A stretch of 40,783 nucleotides of DNA, from positions 39,447 to 80,229 of the forward strand of contig NZ_VCLA01000160.1 of assembly GCF_009600885.1 (NCBI RefSeq). Reading direction: 5' to 3'. Made by a program: the position numbers and the translations under genes. Each line of letters opens with the position of its first letter. Position 1 is the first letter of the stretch. Shown here in pieces: positions 40,291 to 40,783 of the stretch. The notes under the pieces were generated by a model. The model saw nothing but the letters and a program-made list of their open reading frames with translations. It made no database searches and was not told the DNA's origin. The stretch comes from Streptomyces jumonjinensis (lineage in GTDB: Bacteria > Actinomycetota > Actinomycetes > Streptomycetales > Streptomycetaceae).

Positions 40291-40698
40291 GTGTCTAGCA
40301 AGAATGTTCGCCCGAAGCAGCAGAACCTCCCGCCTGCCCACGGTGCGGTCATGCTGACCGCAGAGGTGCGGGTCGTTGAGCGTCCCAATGAACGTCTGCG
40401 GTGGGTTTCCGTGGATCCGGTCGGCGGATGGTCGCCGGTATCACGGTCCCTGGTCCAGGGTGTGTTGACCGGGCTGGAGAGCTACCGGAGACGCCTCGCC
40501 GCCGGAGGCGAGCGCGCGGCGGCTCCATCTCCGTCTCCGGCCCCTGCGCCCGAGCCCGCGCCTGTTCGTGGGTGCCGGATCTGCGTCGCGCATGCGCGGC
40601 TGCGCCGGAGTTCGCGCGAACTGGGCCGCGCCGGCCGGGTCGAGCACTGTGACGAGATGATCCGGCGGCACCCGCACCGGCCGGGGGAGGCGACATGA
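40291..40698 (+). CDS. Hypothetical actinomycete protein
   Basis: 135 aa from GTG 40291 with GGAGAGGAG upstream. N-terminal basic segment, a beta-like core (VMLTAEVRVVERPNERLRWVSVDPVGGW), a Pro/Ala/Ser linker (AAAPSPSPAPAPEPAPV) and a Cys-x-x-Cys plus His C-terminus (GCRICVAHARLRRSS, VEHCDEMIRRH) that may bind zinc. Divergent from the XRE gene and overlapping the next gene by ATGA. No family name recognised. Confidence 0.6.
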   Translation: MSSKNVRPKQQNLPPAHGAVMLTAEVRVVERPNERLRWVSVDPVGGWSPVSRSLVQGVLTGLESYRRRLAAGGERAAAPSPSPAPAPEPAPVRGCRICVAHARLRRSSRELGRAGRVEHCDEMIRRHPHRPGEAT

Positions 40699-40783
40699 AC
40701 GACGTTCTCGCGGTCGGGTCTCTCGCGTATGACACCCGTACGAAGCGTGTGGGGGAGGTCATGGAGGAGTACGGGACGCGGTA
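40695..40783 (+). CDS. Partial hypothetical protein (runs off the right edge)
   Basis: Starts at ATG 40695, ATGA-coupled to the 40291 gene. The visible 29 codons read MNDVLAVGSLAYDTRTKRVG and EVMEEYGTR, resembling a common small Streptomyces protein with a GxLVYDTxTxRVGEVM opening found near XRE/DUF397 genes. No function known. Confidence 0.65.
   Translation, partial: MNDVLAVGSLAYDTRTKRVGEVMEEYGTR

Overview
The window is very GC-rich, uses GTG and TTG starts freely, and carries families typical of Streptomyces: a SARP/AfsR regulator, paired XRE (DUF5753) and DUF397 genes, DUF6153, an FxLD-type methyltransferase and a sortase-E-like LAxTG signal. It is best read as Streptomyces or a close actinomycete, in an accessory chromosome-arm region. 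No tRNA, rRNA, integrase or cas gene was seen.

Layout. (1) 1-8 kb is island-like. It starts with the methyltransferase of an FxLD lanthipeptide cassette that continues off the left edge. Then come a Nudix hydrolase, two tandem 404-aa XRE-TPR regulators and a run of small orphan genes with two copies of a 40-nt hairpin and a decayed GntR regulator. (2) 8-17 kb holds a frameshifted mycothiol-dependent isomerase-like gene, two tandem secreted FG-GAP proteins, a divergent 890-aa SARP/NB-ARC regulator, and an in-frame fusion of a UPF0114 membrane protein to an IstB-type ATPase. (3) 17-25 kb holds a PH-domain protein, a thioredoxin-reductase-like flavoprotein divergent from an XRE-cupin regulator across a dyad operator, small lipoproteins, a GNAT enzyme, a DUF6153 protein, a coupled PLP beta-synthase/MFS exporter pair and a MazG-like enzyme. 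(4) 25-33.6 kb holds an H-type-lectin-like protein, a wall-anchored alpha/beta hydrolase, a VOC/TetR divergon with five phased GTAC motifs, a two-component system behind a nested palindrome, a CGNR gene relic and a P450. (5) 33.7-37 kb is a MacB/FtsX-type ABC transporter. (6) 37-40.8 kb has two I-E-type CRISPR arrays (6 and 9 repeats), each preceded by a near-identical leader and a DUF397 gene. The right copy has an intact XRE (DUF5753) gene; the left copy keeps only its last 33 codons, so a regulator-DUF397-leader-array block was duplicated.

How it fits together. Several loci are regulator-target pairs with visible operators: TetR/VOC, XRE-cupin/flavoprotein, and the two-component system, whose palindrome shares a 10-mer with the ABC transporter upstream region. 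The arrays lack local cas genes, so they either depend on cas genes elsewhere or are inactive. All functional statements come from reading motifs; no database search was run.
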